Below are positions 21,306-32,414 of a stretch of DNA of 64,000 nt, one piece after another (positions within the stretch are counted from its first letter, which is position 1; every line of letters starts with the position of its first letter). Both the position numbers and the translations under genes were made by a program. This DNA comes from Shinella daejeonensis (GTDB lineage Bacteria; Pseudomonadota; Alphaproteobacteria; Rhizobiales; Rhizobiaceae). The notes beneath the pieces were generated by a model. That model did no database searches. It was not told the origin of the DNA and saw only the letters and a list, made by a program, of their open reading frames with translations. Where the stretch lies: the NCBI RefSeq assembly GCF_024281235.1, contig NZ_JAHWXY010000003.1:186001-250000 (forward strand), read 5' to 3'.

Positions 21306-22817
21306 TCAGTTCGCCGAAAGCGCAATGGACTGCGCTGCCTGCAGAGCCGCGGAATAGTGGTTGAGCAACGCATCGACGGAAGCCGCCGTGGCATCGAACA
21401 CCGGCGCCGGATAGACACCGAAGAAGATCGTCAGGATCACCATCGGATAGAGGATCAGCTTCTCGCGCGGAGAAAGATCGAGAAGCGCCTTGAGGCTTTC
21501 CTTCTCCAGGCCGCCGAAGATCACCCGGCGATAGAGCCAGAGCGCATAGGCCGCCGACAGGATGACGCCGGTGGCGGCGAAGAGCGCGACCCAGGTGTTG
21601 GCGCGGAAGACGCCGAGCAGCGTCATGAATTCGCCGACGAAGCCCGAGGTTCCCGGCAGGCCGACGTTCGCCATGGTGAAGACCATCAGAGCCACCGCAT
21701 ATTTCGGCATATTGCTGACGAGGCCGCCATAGGCCGCGATCTCGCGGGTATGCAGGCGATCGTAGATCACGCCGACGCAGAGGAACAGCGCGCCGGACAC
21801 GATGCCATGCGACAGCATCTGGAACAGCGCGCCCTGGACGCCCTGAACGTTCGCCGCGAAAATCCCCATGGTGACATAGCCCATGTGCGCGACCGACGAA
21901 TAGGCGATCAGCTTCTTCATGTCGTCCTGCATCATCGCGACCAGCGAGGTGTAGATGATGGCGACGATCGACAGCGCGAAGACGAAGGGAGCGAAATAGT
22001 CCGACGCCAGCGGGAACATGGCGAGCGAGAAACGGATGAAGCCGTAACCGCCGAGCTTCAGCATCACGCCGGCCAGGATGACCGACCCCGCCGTCGGCGC
22101 CTGAACGTGCGCATCCGGAAGCCAGGTATGCACCGGCCACATCGGCATCTTCACCGCGAAGGACGCGAAGAAAGCGAGCCATAGCCAGGTCTGCATGTTC
22201 GCCGGGAAGTCATAGGCGAGCAATTCGCGGATATCGGTCGTTCCGGACTGCCAGTACATCGCCATGATGGCGAGCAGCATCAGCACCGATCCGAGCAGCG
22301 TATAAAGGAAGAACTTGTAGCTCGCATAGACGCGGTCCTTGCCGCCCCAGACGCCGATGATGATGAACATCGGGATGAGACCGGCTTCGAAGAACACGTA
22401 GAAAAGCACGATATCCAGCGAGACGAACACGCCGACCATGAACACTTCCAGCAGCAGGAAGGCGATCATGTATTCCCTGAGGCGCGTCCGGACGGTCTCC
22501 CAGCTCGCCAAGACGCAGAACGGCATGAGGAAGGTCGACAGGATGACGAACAGCATGGAGATGCCGTCGACGCCCAGATGGTAGGAAATACCCGTGCCGA
22601 GCCAGGCGTGCTTCTCGACCATCTGGAAGCCCGGATCCGCATTGTCGAACCCGATCCAGATGAAGAGCGACAGCACGAAGGTGAAAACCGTCGTCAGCAG
22701 GGAGACGTTCAGGATATTGCGGCGCCCATAGGGGCTATCCTCGCGGGTCAGCAGCAGAAGCGCCACACCGACGAGCGGGAGAAAGGTGACCGCGGAAAGA
22801 ATAGGCCAATCGGTCAT
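21306..22817 (-). CDS. nuoM: NADH-quinone oxidoreductase subunit M
   Basis: A 503-aa polytopic antiporter-like subunit of complex I. The signature region is [19 protein letters not shown] (about residues 230-248), followed by [13 protein letters not shown] conserved Glu in helix 5 lies near [15 protein letters not shown]. The ATG at 22817 overlaps the nuoL stop by one base (TGATG); a GTG one codon upstream is possible. It lies 18 bp before nuoN. Confidence 0.97.
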   Translation of the reverse strand: MTDWPILSAVTFLPLVGVALLLLTREDSPYGRRNILNVSLLTTVFTFVLSLFIWIGFDNADPGFQMVEKHAWLGTGISYHLGVDGISMLFVILSTFLMPFCVLASWETVRTRLREYMIAFLLLEVFMVGVFVSLDIVLFYVFFEAGLIPMFIIIGVWGGKDRVYASYKFFLYTLLGSVLMLLAIMAMYWQSGTTDIRELLAYDFPANMQTWLWLAFFASFAVKMPMWPVHTWLPDAHVQAPTAGSVILAGVMLKLGGYGFIRFSLAMFPLASDYFAPFVFALSIVAIIYTSLVAMMQDDMKKLIAYSSVAHMGYVTMGIFAANVQGVQGALFQMLSHGIVSGALFLCVGVIYDRLHTREIAAYGGLVSNMPKYAVALMVFTMANVGLPGTSGFVGEFMTLLGVFRANTWVALFAATGVILSAAYALWLYRRVIFGGLEKESLKALLDLSPREKLILYPMVILTIFFGVYPAPVFDATAASVDALLNHYSAALQAAQSIALSAN

Positions 22818-24814
22818 CACATCGAACTCCCGAGCATCATCCAGGTAACGAGTGCTGCAATACCGAGCAGCATCGCGAAGGCGTAGTGGTAGAGATAACC
22901 GGTCTGAAGGCGAACGACGCGGCCGGTAACGTCCATGACCCGGGCGGCGACCCCGTTCGGGCCGAAGCCGTCGATGATCGAGCCGTCACCCTTCTTCCAG
23001 AGGAACCTGCCGAGCCGCTTGGCCTGACGAACGAAGAGAAAATCGTAGAGTTCGTCGAAATACCACTTGTTGAGCAGGAAGAGGTAGAGGCCGCGGTGCT
23101 GGCCGGCGAGATATTTCGGCGTCTCCGGGGAACGGATGTACATGTACCAGGCGGTGACGAAACCGATCGCCATGGCGACGAAGGGGCTCCATTTCACCCA
23201 CAGCGGCACATTGTGGAACTCGTGAACCAGATGGTTGTCGGGCAGCGTGAAGAGAGCGCCCTGCCAGAATGCGTCGTAGTCGTGGCCGTAGAAATATTCC
23301 ACGAAGAGGACGCCTGCAAGCACCGCGCCCACGCCGAGAATGTAGAGCGGCACCAGCATGACGGCCGGCGATTCATGCACATGATGCATGACATCCGCAG
23401 AGGCGCGCGGCTTTCCGAAGAAAGTCAGGAAGACCAGACGCCAGGAATAGAAGCTGGTGAAAAGCGCGGCGATCACCAGCAGCGTGAAGGCGAAACCGGC
23501 CACGGCGCTGTGCGAGGCGAAGGCGCTCTCGATGATCGCGTCCTTCGAGAAGAAGCCGGCGAAGCCGATGGCCGTGCCCGGGATGCCGACGCCGGTCAGC
23601 GCCAGCGTGCCGATCGTCATCATCCAGAAGGTGGCCGGGATATGCTTCCTGAGGCCGCCCATGTGGCGCATGTCCTGCTCGCCGTCGACGGCGTGGATCA
23701 CCGAACCTGCGCCCAGGAACAGCAGCGCCTTGAAGAAGGCGTGCGTGAACAGGTGGAAGACGGCCGCGCCGTAGGCGCCGATGCCGAGCGCCACGAACAT
23801 GTAACCGAGCTGCGAGCAGGTCGAATAGGCGATGACGCGCTTGATGTCGTTCTGCACGAGGCCGACCGTCGCCGCGAAGAAGGCGGTGATCGCGCCGATC
23901 AGCGTGACGACCACCAGGGCGTCCTGCGACAGTTCGAAGATCGGCGACATGCGGGCGACGAGGAAGACGCCGGCGGTGACCATGGTCGCGGCATGGATCA
24001 GGGCCGAAACCGGGGTCGGCCCCTCCATGGCGTCGGGCAGCCAGGTGTGCAGCAGGAACTGCGCCGACTTGCCCATCGCGCCCATGAAGAGCAGCAGGCA
24101 TGCGCCGGTGATCGCCCCCGATTTGGACAGCGACAGGCCGAACAGCGTGATCACCGGATCGGCGGCGTCCGCAGCCCCTTCGGCCGGCAGATAGGTGGCG
24201 GCCGTCGCGAAGATCGTTTCGAGGTTGATCGAGCCGAACAGCACGAAGATGGCGGAAATTCCGAGAAGAAAGCCGAAGTCGCCGACGCGGTTGACGATGA
24301 AGGCCTTCATCGCCGCGGCGCAGGCGGACGGCTTCTTGTACCAGAAGCCGATCAGCAGATAGGACGCCAGCCCGACGCCTTCCCAGCCGAAGAACATCTG
24401 AAGAAGGTTGTCCGACGTCACCAGCATGAGCATGGCGAAGGTGAAGAGCGACAGATAGGCGAAGAAGCGCGGCCGATGCGGATCGTGGTGCATGTAGCCG
24501 ATCGAATAGACGTGGACGAGCGTCGAGACCGTGTTGACGACGACCAGCATGACGGCCGTCAGCGTATCGACCCGGAAGGCCCATTCGACGTCGAGGCCGC
24601 CGGACTGGATCCAGCGCAGCACGCTCACCTTGATCATCTCCGTTTCGCCGAGCGCGACGTGGAAGAACACGATCCAGGACAGCACGCTGGCGACGATCAT
24701 GAAGCCGGAGGTGACATATTCGGACGCCTTCGCGCCGATGGCGTTTCCGCCGAGACCGGCGATGAGAAAGCCGATCAGCGGAAGGAAGACGATTGCCTTG
24801 ATGATGGTATCCAT
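22817..24814 (-). CDS. nuoL: NADH-quinone oxidoreductase subunit L
   Basis: A 665-aa antiporter-like subunit with about 16 membrane helices, including the long C-terminal lateral helix extension that runs along the membrane arm of complex I. Motifs are [17 protein letters not shown] (about residues 145-161), [20 protein letters not shown] and [15 protein letters not shown]. It takes part in proton translocation. It starts seven bp after the nuoK stop and overlaps nuoM by one base. Confidence 0.97.
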   Translation of the reverse strand: MDTIIKAIVFLPLIGFLIAGLGGNAIGAKASEYVTSGFMIVASVLSWIVFFHVALGETEMIKVSVLRWIQSGGLDVEWAFRVDTLTAVMLVVVNTVSTLVHVYSIGYMHHDPHRPRFFAYLSLFTFAMLMLVTSDNLLQMFFGWEGVGLASYLLIGFWYKKPSACAAAMKAFIVNRVGDFGFLLGISAIFVLFGSINLETIFATAATYLPAEGAADAADPVITLFGLSLSKSGAITGACLLLFMGAMGKSAQFLLHTWLPDAMEGPTPVSALIHAATMVTAGVFLVARMSPIFELSQDALVVVTLIGAITAFFAATVGLVQNDIKRVIAYSTCSQLGYMFVALGIGAYGAAVFHLFTHAFFKALLFLGAGSVIHAVDGEQDMRHMGGLRKHIPATFWMMTIGTLALTGVGIPGTAIGFAGFFSKDAIIESAFASHSAVAGFAFTLLVIAALFTSFYSWRLVFLTFFGKPRASADVMHHVHESPAVMLVPLYILGVGAVLAGVLFVEYFYGHDYDAFWQGALFTLPDNHLVHEFHNVPLWVKWSPFVAMAIGFVTAWYMYIRSPETPKYLAGQHRGLYLFLLNKWYFDELYDFLFVRQAKRLGRFLWKKGDGSIIDGFGPNGVAARVMDVTGRVVRLQTGYLYHYAFAMLLGIAALVTWMMLGSSM

Positions 24815-24821
24815 GACCCGA

Positions 24822-25130
24822 TCAGCCCTTCATCATATTGACGTCTTCGACGGCGATCGAACCACGGTTACGATAGAAGACGACGAGTATTGCAAGACCG
24901 ATGGCCGCTTCCGCAGCCGCAACGGTCAGAATGAACAGCGCGAAGACCTGCCCGACCATATCGTTCAGGAAGGCGGAAAACGCGACCATGTTGATATTGA
25001 CCGACAGCAGGATCAATTCGACCGACATCAGGATGACGATGACGTTCTTGCGGTTCAGGAAAATTCCGAACACGCCGAGCATGAAGAGGATGGCGCTGAC
25101 GGTGAGGTAGTGGGAAATGGTGATTTCCAT
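24822..25130 (-). CDS. nuoK: NADH-quinone oxidoreductase subunit K
   Basis: A 102-aa protein with three membrane helices. The conserved glutamates of the proton path are visible in [15 protein letters not shown] and [11 protein letters not shown]. It belongs to the membrane arm of complex I next to NuoJ and NuoA. Length and sequence are typical. Confidence 0.97.
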   Translation of the reverse strand: MEITISHYLTVSAILFMLGVFGIFLNRKNVIVILMSVELILLSVNINMVAFSAFLNDMVGQVFALFILTVAAAEAAIGLAILVVFYRNRGSIAVEDVNMMKG

Positions 25131-25156
25131 GATGTTTATCCTTGCTCCGCCCTGCC

Positions 25157-25771
25157 TTAGATGCCCTGGCCCGGCTTGACCTTGACCACCTCGACGGCGT
25201 CGGCCGGCCTGCGGGCGACCTGCCTGGGAATGTCCTGGCGCTTGATGTTCGGGCGGTGGCGCAACGTCAGCACGATGGCGCCGATCATCGCGACCAGCAG
25301 CACGAGGCCCGCCAACTGGAAGAAATAGATGTAATGCGTATAGAGAATGTCGCCGAGGGCGGCCGTATTGGTGCGTTCGGAGATCGGCGGGATCGGCATC
25401 GCCGAGTTGCGGGCGATCTCCGGCGAAAGCGTCGAGCCGCCGATCACCACCAGCAGTTCGACGGCCAGGATGATGCCGACCAGCGCGCCGACCGGCGCAT
25501 ATTCGAGAGCTCCGGCCCGCAGCGCGGCGAAGTCGATGTCGAGCATCATCACCACGAAGAGGAAGAGCACCGCCACCGCGCCGACATAGACGACCAGCAG
25601 GATCATCGCCAGGAATTCGGCGCCGGTCAGCAGGAAGAGCCCGGCTGCGTTGAAGAAGGTGAGGATCAGGAACAGCACGGAGTAGACCGGGTTCCGGGCC
25701 GCAATCACCATGAAGGCGGACGCCACCGCCACGAAGGCGAAGAGATAGAAAAATAGAGCCTGCAGACCCAT
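25157..25771 (-). CDS. nuoJ: NADH-quinone oxidoreductase subunit J
   Basis: A 204-aa subunit with five membrane helices, including the pi-bulge helix region [27 protein letters not shown]. It forms part of the membrane arm near the quinone chamber. Start [16 protein letters not shown] was chosen; the frame is open much further upstream, but that part crosses the nuoI stop region. A 115-bp gap, the second largest in the operon after that between nuoF and nuoG, separates it from nuoI. Confidence 0.96.
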   Translation of the reverse strand: MGLQALFFYLFAFVAVASAFMVIAARNPVYSVLFLILTFFNAAGLFLLTGAEFLAMILLVVYVGAVAVLFLFVVMMLDIDFAALRAGALEYAPVGALVGIILAVELLVVIGGSTLSPEIARNSAMPIPPISERTNTAALGDILYTHYIYFFQLAGLVLLVAMIGAIVLTLRHRPNIKRQDIPRQVARRPADAVEVVKVKPGQGI

Positions 25772-25886
25772 ATCGGTGCCTTTTCGTCTTCCCCGGGCGA
25801 ACCCGCGCCTTCGCGCGCCCTTCCCGTCGAAGCCTGGCAGCCCTACGCCACCAGGCACATGCCTAACCGTTGCGCCGCCCCGCCGA

Positions 25887-26378
25887 TCAGCGGTAGGGCG
25901 AATCCATAGCGATGTTGCGGGCGATCTCCCGCTCCCACCGGTCGCCGTTGTCGAGCAGCCGCTGCTTGTCGTAGTAAAGCTCCTCGCGCGTCTCGGTCGC
26001 GAACTCAAAGTTCGGTCCCTCGACAATGGCGTCGACCGGGCATGCCTCCTGGCAGAAGCCGCAATAGATGCACTTCACCATATCGATGTCGTAGCGCACC
26101 GTGCGCCGCGTGCCGTCGTTACGGCGCGGACCGGCCTCGATGGTGATCGCCTGAGCCGGACAGATCGCCTCGCAGAGCTTGCAGGCGATGCAGCGCTCCT
26201 CGCCGTTCGGATACCGGCGCAGGGCGTGCTCGCCCCGGAACCGCGGCGAGACCGGGCCCTTTTCGAAGGGATAGTTCAGCGTTGCCTTCGGGCGGAAGAA
26301 ATAACGCATCGACAAGGCGAACGCCGCGACAAATTCCTTGAGGAACAACGAATTTACGGCCTGCGAAAGACTAGCCAT
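25887..26378 (-). CDS. nuoI: NADH-quinone oxidoreductase subunit I
   Basis: A 163-aa ferredoxin-like subunit with two 4Fe-4S cluster motifs, [12 protein letters not shown] and [12 protein letters not shown] (clusters N6a and N6b). These pass electrons from the peripheral arm toward NuoB. The N-terminal amphipathic segment anchors it at the membrane. Length and sequence are standard for alphaproteobacteria. Confidence 0.98.
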   Translation of the reverse strand: MASLSQAVNSLFLKEFVAAFALSMRYFFRPKATLNYPFEKGPVSPRFRGEHALRRYPNGEERCIACKLCEAICPAQAITIEAGPRRNDGTRRTVRYDIDMVKCIYCGFCQEACPVDAIVEGPNFEFATETREELYYDKQRLLDNGDRWEREIARNIAMDSPYR

Positions 26379-26415
26379 GCTTAAACTCCAATGCCGCTGA
26401 ATGACAGGCCGGCGC

Positions 26416-27462
26416 TCATGCGGACCACCCCGTCAGTTTCAGCACGAATGCGACGATCACGACCATGGCGATGGACAGCGGCAGGAAGACCTTCCAGCCG
26501 AGGCGCATGAGCTGGTCGTAGCGGTAGCGCGGCACGAAAGCCTTCACCATAGCGAACATGAAGAACACCATCGACGACTTGAGGACGAACCAGACGATGC
26601 CCGGCACCCAGTTGAAGAGCCAGAAATCGACCGGCGGCAGCCATCCGCCGAGAAACAGGATGGTGGTCATCGCGCACATCAGGCAGATGGCGGCATATTC
26701 GCCCAGCATGAACATCATGTAGGGGGTCGAGCCGTATTCCACCATGAAGCCGGCAACCAGTTCGGATTCCGCTTCCGGCAGATCGAAGGGCGGCCGGTTC
26801 GTCTCGGCAAGCGCCGAGATGAAGAACACGATGAACATCGGGAACAGCGCCAGCCAGTGCCAGTCGAGGAACGACGGCGGCAGGCCGAGACGGGTGCCGA
26901 GACCATCGTTTTGCGAAAGGACGATATCCGTCAGGTTCAGCGAGCCGACGCAGAGAAGAACGGTGACGATGACGAAGCCGATCGAGACTTCGTAGGACAC
27001 CATCTGCGCCGCCGAACGCAACGCCCCGAGGAACGGATATTTCGAGTTCGACGCCCAGCCGCCCATGATGATGCCATAGACCTCGAGCGAGGAGATGGCG
27101 AAGATATAGAGAATGCCGACGTTGATATTGGCGATCACCCAGCCTTCGTTGAGCGGAACCACCGCCCAGGTGGCGAGCGCCAGCGTCACCGAGACCAGCG
27201 GCGCAAGCAGGAAGATCGTCTTGTTGGCGCCGGCCGGTATCACCGGTTCCTTGAAGACGAACTTCAAGAGGTCCGCGAAGGACTGGAACAGCCCCCAGGG
27301 GCCGACGACGTTCGGACCGCGGCGAAGCTGGACGGCCGCCCAGATCTTGCGGTCGGCGAGAAGAACGTAGGCGATGAAGACCAGCAACGCGACCAGCAGC
27401 AACAGCGACTGCGCGACGATGATCAGGCCCGGCCAAACGTAGGTCGAAATGAAAGCGTCCAT
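26416..27462 (-). CDS. nuoH: NADH-quinone oxidoreductase subunit H
   Basis: A 348-aa subunit with about eight membrane helices that forms the quinone-access chamber. Conserved charged loops are [19 protein letters not shown] (about residues 47-65) and [20 protein letters not shown]. Length is normal. It lies between nuoG and nuoI, with gaps of 20 and 37 bp. Confidence 0.97.
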   Translation of the reverse strand: MDAFISTYVWPGLIIVAQSLLLLVALLVFIAYVLLADRKIWAAVQLRRGPNVVGPWGLFQSFADLLKFVFKEPVIPAGANKTIFLLAPLVSVTLALATWAVVPLNEGWVIANINVGILYIFAISSLEVYGIIMGGWASNSKYPFLGALRSAAQMVSYEVSIGFVIVTVLLCVGSLNLTDIVLSQNDGLGTRLGLPPSFLDWHWLALFPMFIVFFISALAETNRPPFDLPEAESELVAGFMVEYGSTPYMMFMLGEYAAICLMCAMTTILFLGGWLPPVDFWLFNWVPGIVWFVLKSSMVFFMFAMVKAFVPRYRYDQLMRLGWKVFLPLSIAMVVIVAFVLKLTGWSA

Positions 27463-27482
27463 AATGCCTTATTCCCTCGCGC

Positions 27483-29561
27483 TCATTCCGCCGCGGCCTT
27501 GAAACTGCTGCGGGCCAGCGCCGAGCATTCGGCCATGACCGCGGAGGCGCGCGCTATCGGGTTCGTCAAATAGAAGTCTTTGATGGGAGACGCAAACCCG
27601 GAATCGTCCATCTTCCCGCCTTTTTTCGCAAGCGCGGAAAGATCGGCCGGATCGCCGGGCGCAATCTCGTCGGTGGCCGCAAAATGCGGATGCGCGGCAT
27701 AGAGCGCCGCACGAAGTTCGGCAAGCGAATCGAAGGGAAGCTTTCTGCCGAGCACATCGGAAAGCGCCCGGACGATCGCCCAGTCCTCGCGCGCGTCGCC
27801 CGGCGCGAAGCCGGCGCGGTTGCCCATCTGGACGCGGCCTTCGGTATTGACCCAGAGGCCGGACTTTTCCGTATAGGTCGCACCGGGCAGGATGACGTCC
27901 GCCACATGGGCGGCATTGTCGCCATGCGAACCGATGTAGACCGTGAAGGCGGATTTGGCGGAGAAATCCATCTCGTCCGCGCCCAGAAGGAAGAGGACAT
28001 CCGTTCCCGTCAGCATGTCGGCCGCGGCAAGCCCCCCCTCTCCCGGCACGAAGCCGAGATCGAGGCCGCCGACGCGCGCGGCGGCCGTATGCAGGACAGC
28101 CAGGCCGTTCCAGTCCGCCGTGACGGCGCCGACATTTTCGGCAAGCCGCGCGACTGCCGACAGGACGGCAGCGCCGTCGCGACGGACAAGCGCGCCCTGG
28201 CCGACGAGGATCATCGGCCGTTCGGCCTTCTTCAGCGTCTCGGCGAAGGAGAGAGAACCGTCGACAAGGCCGGAAAGCGTTTCGGGACCGGCGCCGAGAT
28301 AATCGTAACTGTAGCGCAGTTCGCCCGGCTCGCCGATCAGGCCGATCGGGAAACCGCCCATGCGCCAGCGCTTGCGGATACGGGCGTTGAGCACCGCAGC
28401 CTCGATACGCGGATTGGCGCCGACGATGAGCAGCGCATCCGCGTCCTCGATGCCGGCGATGGTCGGATTGAAAATGTAGCTGGCGCGGCCGAGCGCCGGC
28501 GTCAGGGCGGTTCCGTCCTGGCGGCAATCGATGTTCTTCGAACCGAGAGCGCCCATCAGTTCACGCAGCGCGAACATTTCCTCGACCGAGGCGAGGTCGC
28601 CGGCGATAGCGCCGATCCTGTCGCCGGACGTCGCCGCGACGGCGGCCTTGATCGCCCCGAAGGCTTCGGCCCAGGACGACGGCTGCAAGCGGCCGTCCCT
28701 GCGGACGTATGGCCGGTCCAGACGCTGCGTCTTCAGGCCGTCCCAGATGTAGCGCGTCTTGTCGGAGATCCACTCTTCGTTGATCTCCTCATTGATGCGC
28801 GGCAGGACGCGCATGACCTCGCGGCCACGGGTATCGACGCGGATCGCGGAGCCGACCGCGTCCATGACGTCGATCGATTCGGTCTTGACCAGTTCCCACG
28901 GCCGGGCCGTGAAGGCGAACGGCTTGGAGGTCAGCGCGCCGACCGGGCAGAGATCGACCACGTTGCCCTGCAATTCGGAGGTCATCGCCTGTTCGAGATA
29001 GGTGGTGATTTCGGCATCCTCGCCCCGGCCGATCAGGCCAAGCTCGGTGATGCCCCCCACTTCGGTCGTGAAGCGGACGCAGCGCGTGCAGTGAATGCAG
29101 CGCGTCATGATCGTCTTGACCAGCGGACCGATATATTTGTCCTCGACCGCCCGCTTGTTCTCGTGGAAGCGCGACGAGTCGATACCGTAGGCCATCGCCT
29201 GGTCCTGAAGGTCGCATTCGCCGCCCTGATCGCAGATCGGGCAATCGAGCGGATGGTTGATCAGCAGGAACTCCATCACGCCTTCGCGCGCCTTCTTGAC
29301 CATCGGCGTGGTCGTGAAGACTTCCGGCAGTTCGCCGTTCGGGCCGGGACGGAGATCGCGCACGCCCATGGCGCAGGACGCCGCCGGCTTCGGCGGGCCG
29401 CCCTTCACCTCCACAAGGCACATGCGGCAATTGCCGGCAACCGACAGCCGCTCGTGGAAACAGAAGCGCGGAACCTCGGCGCCGGCCTCCTCGCACGCCT
29501 GAAGCAGCGTGAAGTGATCCGGGACTTCGATTTCTTTTCCGTCGACTTTCAGCTTTGCCAT
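27483..29561 (-). CDS. nuoG: NADH-quinone oxidoreductase subunit G
   Basis: A 692-aa peripheral-arm subunit. The N-terminal region binds a 2Fe-2S cluster ([16 protein letters not shown], about residues 32-47). It also binds 4Fe-4S clusters through [17 protein letters not shown] and through [10 protein letters not shown] with a later Cys in DLCPVGAL. The rest is a molybdopterin-oxidoreductase-like domain without cofactor. Start [17 protein letters not shown] was chosen over a longer frame because it matches the family. It carries electrons from NuoF to NuoI. Confidence 0.97.
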   Translation of the reverse strand: MAKLKVDGKEIEVPDHFTLLQACEEAGAEVPRFCFHERLSVAGNCRMCLVEVKGGPPKPAASCAMGVRDLRPGPNGELPEVFTTTPMVKKAREGVMEFLLINHPLDCPICDQGGECDLQDQAMAYGIDSSRFHENKRAVEDKYIGPLVKTIMTRCIHCTRCVRFTTEVGGITELGLIGRGEDAEITTYLEQAMTSELQGNVVDLCPVGALTSKPFAFTARPWELVKTESIDVMDAVGSAIRVDTRGREVMRVLPRINEEINEEWISDKTRYIWDGLKTQRLDRPYVRRDGRLQPSSWAEAFGAIKAAVAATSGDRIGAIAGDLASVEEMFALRELMGALGSKNIDCRQDGTALTPALGRASYIFNPTIAGIEDADALLIVGANPRIEAAVLNARIRKRWRMGGFPIGLIGEPGELRYSYDYLGAGPETLSGLVDGSLSFAETLKKAERPMILVGQGALVRRDGAAVLSAVARLAENVGAVTADWNGLAVLHTAAARVGGLDLGFVPGEGGLAAADMLTGTDVLFLLGADEMDFSAKSAFTVYIGSHGDNAAHVADVILPGATYTEKSGLWVNTEGRVQMGNRAGFAPGDAREDWAIVRALSDVLGRKLPFDSLAELRAALYAAHPHFAATDEIAPGDPADLSALAKKGGKMDDSGFASPIKDFYLTNPIARASAVMAECSALARSSFKAAAE

Positions 29562-29677
29562 ATCCGCTTTCCCGCTATCCGCGCAGACCACTGCGTTTCG
29601 CCAGCGCCATTCTGTCCGGCGGCGCATCGGGGCTATCCCCTTTCGCCGCCGCCAAACCTTTTTTCCTGCCGGGCCCC

Positions 29678-29729
29678 GGGGCTTTACCCCTGCCCATGAC
29701 CTTGGGGCTTCGCCCCTGTGCCCATGACC
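29678..29729. repeat. Two imperfect tandem copies of a small palindromic unit in the nuoF-nuoG gap
   Basis: GGGGCTTTACCCCTGCCCAT followed by GACC (29678-29701) is repeated as GGGGCTTCGCCCCTGTGCCC followed by ATGACC (29704-29729). Each copy contains a GGGGC/GCCCC-type hairpin. The 174-bp gap is unusually wide for this operon. Confidence 0.6.
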
Positions 29730-29735
29730 GGCGTC

Positions 29736-31040
29736 TTACTCCGCCGCCTCCAGCACCGCGCCATGCGCCGTGGCATTGGCGGTATACTGGTCGATGCGCT
29801 TTTCCATCTCCGGACGGAAATGCCGGATCAGGCCCTGGATCGGCCAGGCGGCGGCATCGCCGAGCGCGCAGATCGTATGCCCCTCGATCTGCTTGGAGAC
29901 CGCAAAGAGCATGTCGATCTCGCGCTTCTGCGCATTGCCCTTCACCATCCGCTCCATCACCCGCATCATCCAGCCGGTGCCTTCGCGGCACGGCGTGCAC
30001 TGACCGCAGCTCTCGTGCTTGTAGAAGGCCGAGATACGCCAGATCGCCTTCACGATATCGGTCGACTTGTCCATGACGATGACGGCGGCGGTGCCGAGGC
30101 CGGAGCCAAGCTCGCGCAGCCCGTCATAGTCCATGATCGCGTCCTTCATCTCGGCGCCCGGAACGCAGGGAACCGACGAGCCGCCCGGAATGACGGCAAG
30201 CAGGTTGTCCCAGCCGCCGCGAATGCCGCCGCAATGCTTGTCGATCAATTCGTGGAACGGGATGGACATCGCCTCCTCGACCGTGCAGGGCCGATTGACG
30301 TGCCCGGAGATCGAATAGAGCTTGGTGCCGTGGTTGTTCTGCCGGCCGAAGCTGGTGTACCAGGCCGCCCCGCGCCGCAGGATGGTCGGCGTCACGGCAA
30401 TCGATTCGACGTTGTTGACCGTCGTCGGGCAGCCGTAGAGCCCCATGTTGGCTGGGAACGGCGGCTTCAGGCGCGGCTGGCCCTTCTTGCCTTCGAGGCT
30501 TTCGAGCAGCGCAGTCTCCTCGCCGCAGATATAGGCGCCCGCACCGTGATGAACGACGATATCGATATCATAGCCGAGCTTGTTGTTCTTCCCGAGAAGA
30601 CCGGCGTCATAACATTCGTCGATCGCCGCCTGGAGCGCCTCGCGCTCGCGGATGAACTCGCCGCGCACATAGATGTAGGCGGCATGCGCGCCCATGGCGA
30701 AGGAGGCGACGACGCAGCCCTCGATCAGCGTATGCGGATCGTGGCGCATGATGTCGCGGTCCTTGCAGGTGCCGGGTTCGGACTCGTCGGCATTGACCAC
30801 GAGATAGTGCGGCCGGCCGTCGCTTTCCTTCGGCATGAAGGACCATTTCAGCCCGGTCGGGAAGCCGGCGCCGCCGCGGCCGCGCAGGCCCGACGCCTTG
30901 ACCTCGTTGATGATCCAGTCGCGGCCCTTCTCCAGGAGCTGCTTGGTGCCGTCCCAATGACCGCGCGCCATCGCGCCCTTCAGGGATTTGTCCTTCAGGC
31001 CATAGATATTGGTGAAGATGCGATCCTGATCCTTAAGCAT
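29736..31040 (-). CDS. nuoF: NADH-quinone oxidoreductase subunit F
   Basis: A 434-aa NADH-binding subunit. [17 protein letters not shown] (about residues 53-69) is the NADH/FMN-binding glycine-rich region, [20 protein letters not shown] a family block, and [16 protein letters not shown] with a later Cys in TICALGD binds 4Fe-4S cluster N3. It accepts hydride from NADH and passes electrons to NuoE and NuoG. Length is typical. It lies 11 bp after nuoE. Confidence 0.98.
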   Translation of the reverse strand: MLKDQDRIFTNIYGLKDKSLKGAMARGHWDGTKQLLEKGRDWIINEVKASGLRGRGGAGFPTGLKWSFMPKESDGRPHYLVVNADESEPGTCKDRDIMRHDPHTLIEGCVVASFAMGAHAAYIYVRGEFIREREALQAAIDECYDAGLLGKNNKLGYDIDIVVHHGAGAYICGEETALLESLEGKKGQPRLKPPFPANMGLYGCPTTVNNVESIAVTPTILRRGAAWYTSFGRQNNHGTKLYSISGHVNRPCTVEEAMSIPFHELIDKHCGGIRGGWDNLLAVIPGGSSVPCVPGAEMKDAIMDYDGLRELGSGLGTAAVIVMDKSTDIVKAIWRISAFYKHESCGQCTPCREGTGWMMRVMERMVKGNAQKREIDMLFAVSKQIEGHTICALGDAAAWPIQGLIRHFRPEMEKRIDQYTANATAHGAVLEAAE

Positions 31041-31051
31041 GGTTCACCTCG

Positions 31052-32155
31052 TTACCGCGGCTTCTTGCCGAAAACGCGGATGTATTCCGCTTCGCCGCCC
31101 TTGGCCAGCGCCTTGGCCTGCCTTACCCAGTCGTCCCGCTCGATGCGGCCCCGGAAGTTCAGATAGCCGTCCACCCAGTCACGCTCCGCCTTCTTCCACG
31201 CGGCGATCTGCGCGAAGGTGAAGATGCCGAGTTCGTGCAGGATACCCTCGATCTTCGGGCCGATGCCGGAAACCAGCTTCAGATCGTCGATCGCGGCAGG
31301 CCGGGCGATGCCGGCGGGGCGGTTCTTGTCGTCGAGCGACGGCTTTTCGCGGGCCTCCTGCGCGCCGCCCTCGGCGCGGGTGTCCCCCTTCGCCTCGGCA
31401 TTGGCCGCGGCCTCGGCTTTGGCCGTCGCCGGTGTTTTCAGCGTCGGGTCGGTCTCATCGGCATCCGTCTTCGGCCTGGCCGCATTGGACGGCGGGACGA
31501 TGGCGGGATCGCCGCCGTTCGCCTTCGCGGGAGCCTTCTTCGTGCCAGCGTCCGTCAGGGTCGTCGGGCCGCCGACCGGCGCGGAGTATATCCGGTCGAT
31601 CTGCGGGCCGGGCGTGATTTCATCGCCTTTTCCGGCCTCGAAACGGTCGATGATATGTTCGAGCTGTTCCGGCGTCAGGTCCTCGTAAGCGTCCTTGAAA
31701 ATCATCACCATCGGCGCGTTGACGCAGGCGCCCTGACATTCCACCTCTTCCCAAGAGAGCGTTCCCCCCTCGTTGAGATGAAGTGGATCGGGGTGGATGC
31801 GCTTCTTGCAGAGATTGATGAGATCTTCCGCGCCGCGCAGCATGCAGGGCGTCGTGCCGCAAACCTGCACATGGGCGCGGGTGCCGACGGGAGCAAGCTG
31901 GAACTGCGTATAGAAGGTCGCGACCTCCAGAACGCGGATATAGGCCATGCCGAGGAGATCGGCGATCGCCTCGATGGCCGCCCGCGTGACCCAGCCGTCC
32001 TGTTCCTGCGCGCGCATCAAGAGCGGAATGACCGCGGATTGCTCGCGGCCCTCCGGATATTTCTTGATCGTTGCCTCGGCCCAGGCGGCGTTCTCCGCGT
32101 TGAAGGCGAAGCCTGCGGGCTGGATACTGTCTTCGGCTAGTCGACGAACGGACAT
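31052..32155 (-). CDS. nuoE: NADH-quinone oxidoreductase subunit E with helix-hairpin-helix tail
   Basis: A 367-aa protein, about twice the length of E. coli NuoE. Residues 1-190 are the thioredoxin-like subunit with the 2Fe-2S cysteines ([11 protein letters not shown] and [10 protein letters not shown]). Residues of about 200-285 form an Ala/Lys/Glu-rich linker. The last 80 residues carry a helix-hairpin-helix-like domain ([18 protein letters not shown], then a Trp-rich part). The same tail is common in rhizobial NuoE, where it also resembles a stand-alone protein family; its role is not known. The core passes electrons to cluster N1a in complex I. Confidence 0.95.
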   Translation of the reverse strand: MSVRRLAEDSIQPAGFAFNAENAAWAEATIKKYPEGREQSAVIPLLMRAQEQDGWVTRAAIEAIADLLGMAYIRVLEVATFYTQFQLAPVGTRAHVQVCGTTPCMLRGAEDLINLCKKRIHPDPLHLNEGGTLSWEEVECQGACVNAPMVMIFKDAYEDLTPEQLEHIIDRFEAGKGDEITPGPQIDRIYSAPVGGPTTLTDAGTKKAPAKANGGDPAIVPPSNAARPKTDADETDPTLKTPATAKAEAAANAEAKGDTRAEGGAQEAREKPSLDDKNRPAGIARPAAIDDLKLVSGIGPKIEGILHELGIFTFAQIAAWKKAERDWVDGYLNFRGRIERDDWVRQAKALAKGGEAEYIRVFGKKPR

Positions 32156-32171
32156 TCTGTAGCGCCTTGTC

Positions 32172-32414
32172 TCAGTTGATCTGCCTGCACCGCGTCGTCG
32201 TCACGGTGACGAACTCGCAGGCGTAGGCCGACTTGTCATTCTGCATGAATACCACATAGCGGTTGCCGTTCGGCGCAGCCGCCTTGATCTCGAACCCCTG
32301 GCTGACCAGTTCGCCGACCGTAAACGCGTTCACGGGATCGCTGCCCGACTGCTGCGCATGGGCGGCAGAGGCGACGAGAAGCGCTCCTGTGAAGACGGCG
32401 ATCAGCTTCGGCAT
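32172..32414 (-). CDS. Small secreted protein encoded inside the nuo operon
   Basis: An 80-aa protein with a clear signal peptide ([20 protein letters not shown], cleavage likely after AHA). The mature part of about 60 residues has two cysteines, in YACEF and TTRCRQIN, that may form a disulfide. Its start overlaps the nuoD stop (TGATG), so it is translationally coupled. It lies between nuoD and nuoE and is not a complex I subunit. I recall similar genes at this place in Rhizobiales but no function. A periplasmic role linked to complex I is speculation. Confidence 0.8.
   Translation of the reverse strand: MPKLIAVFTGALLVASAAHAQQSGSDPVNAFTVGELVSQGFEIKAAAPNGNRYVVFMQNDKSAYACEFVTVTTTRCRQIN

Noticed and set aside
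20073-24841. Long plus-strand frames (about 700 and 650 codons) opposite nuoL, nuoM and nuoN
   Set aside because: Antisense shadows of membrane-protein genes, extremely His/Asp/Arg-rich and without homology.
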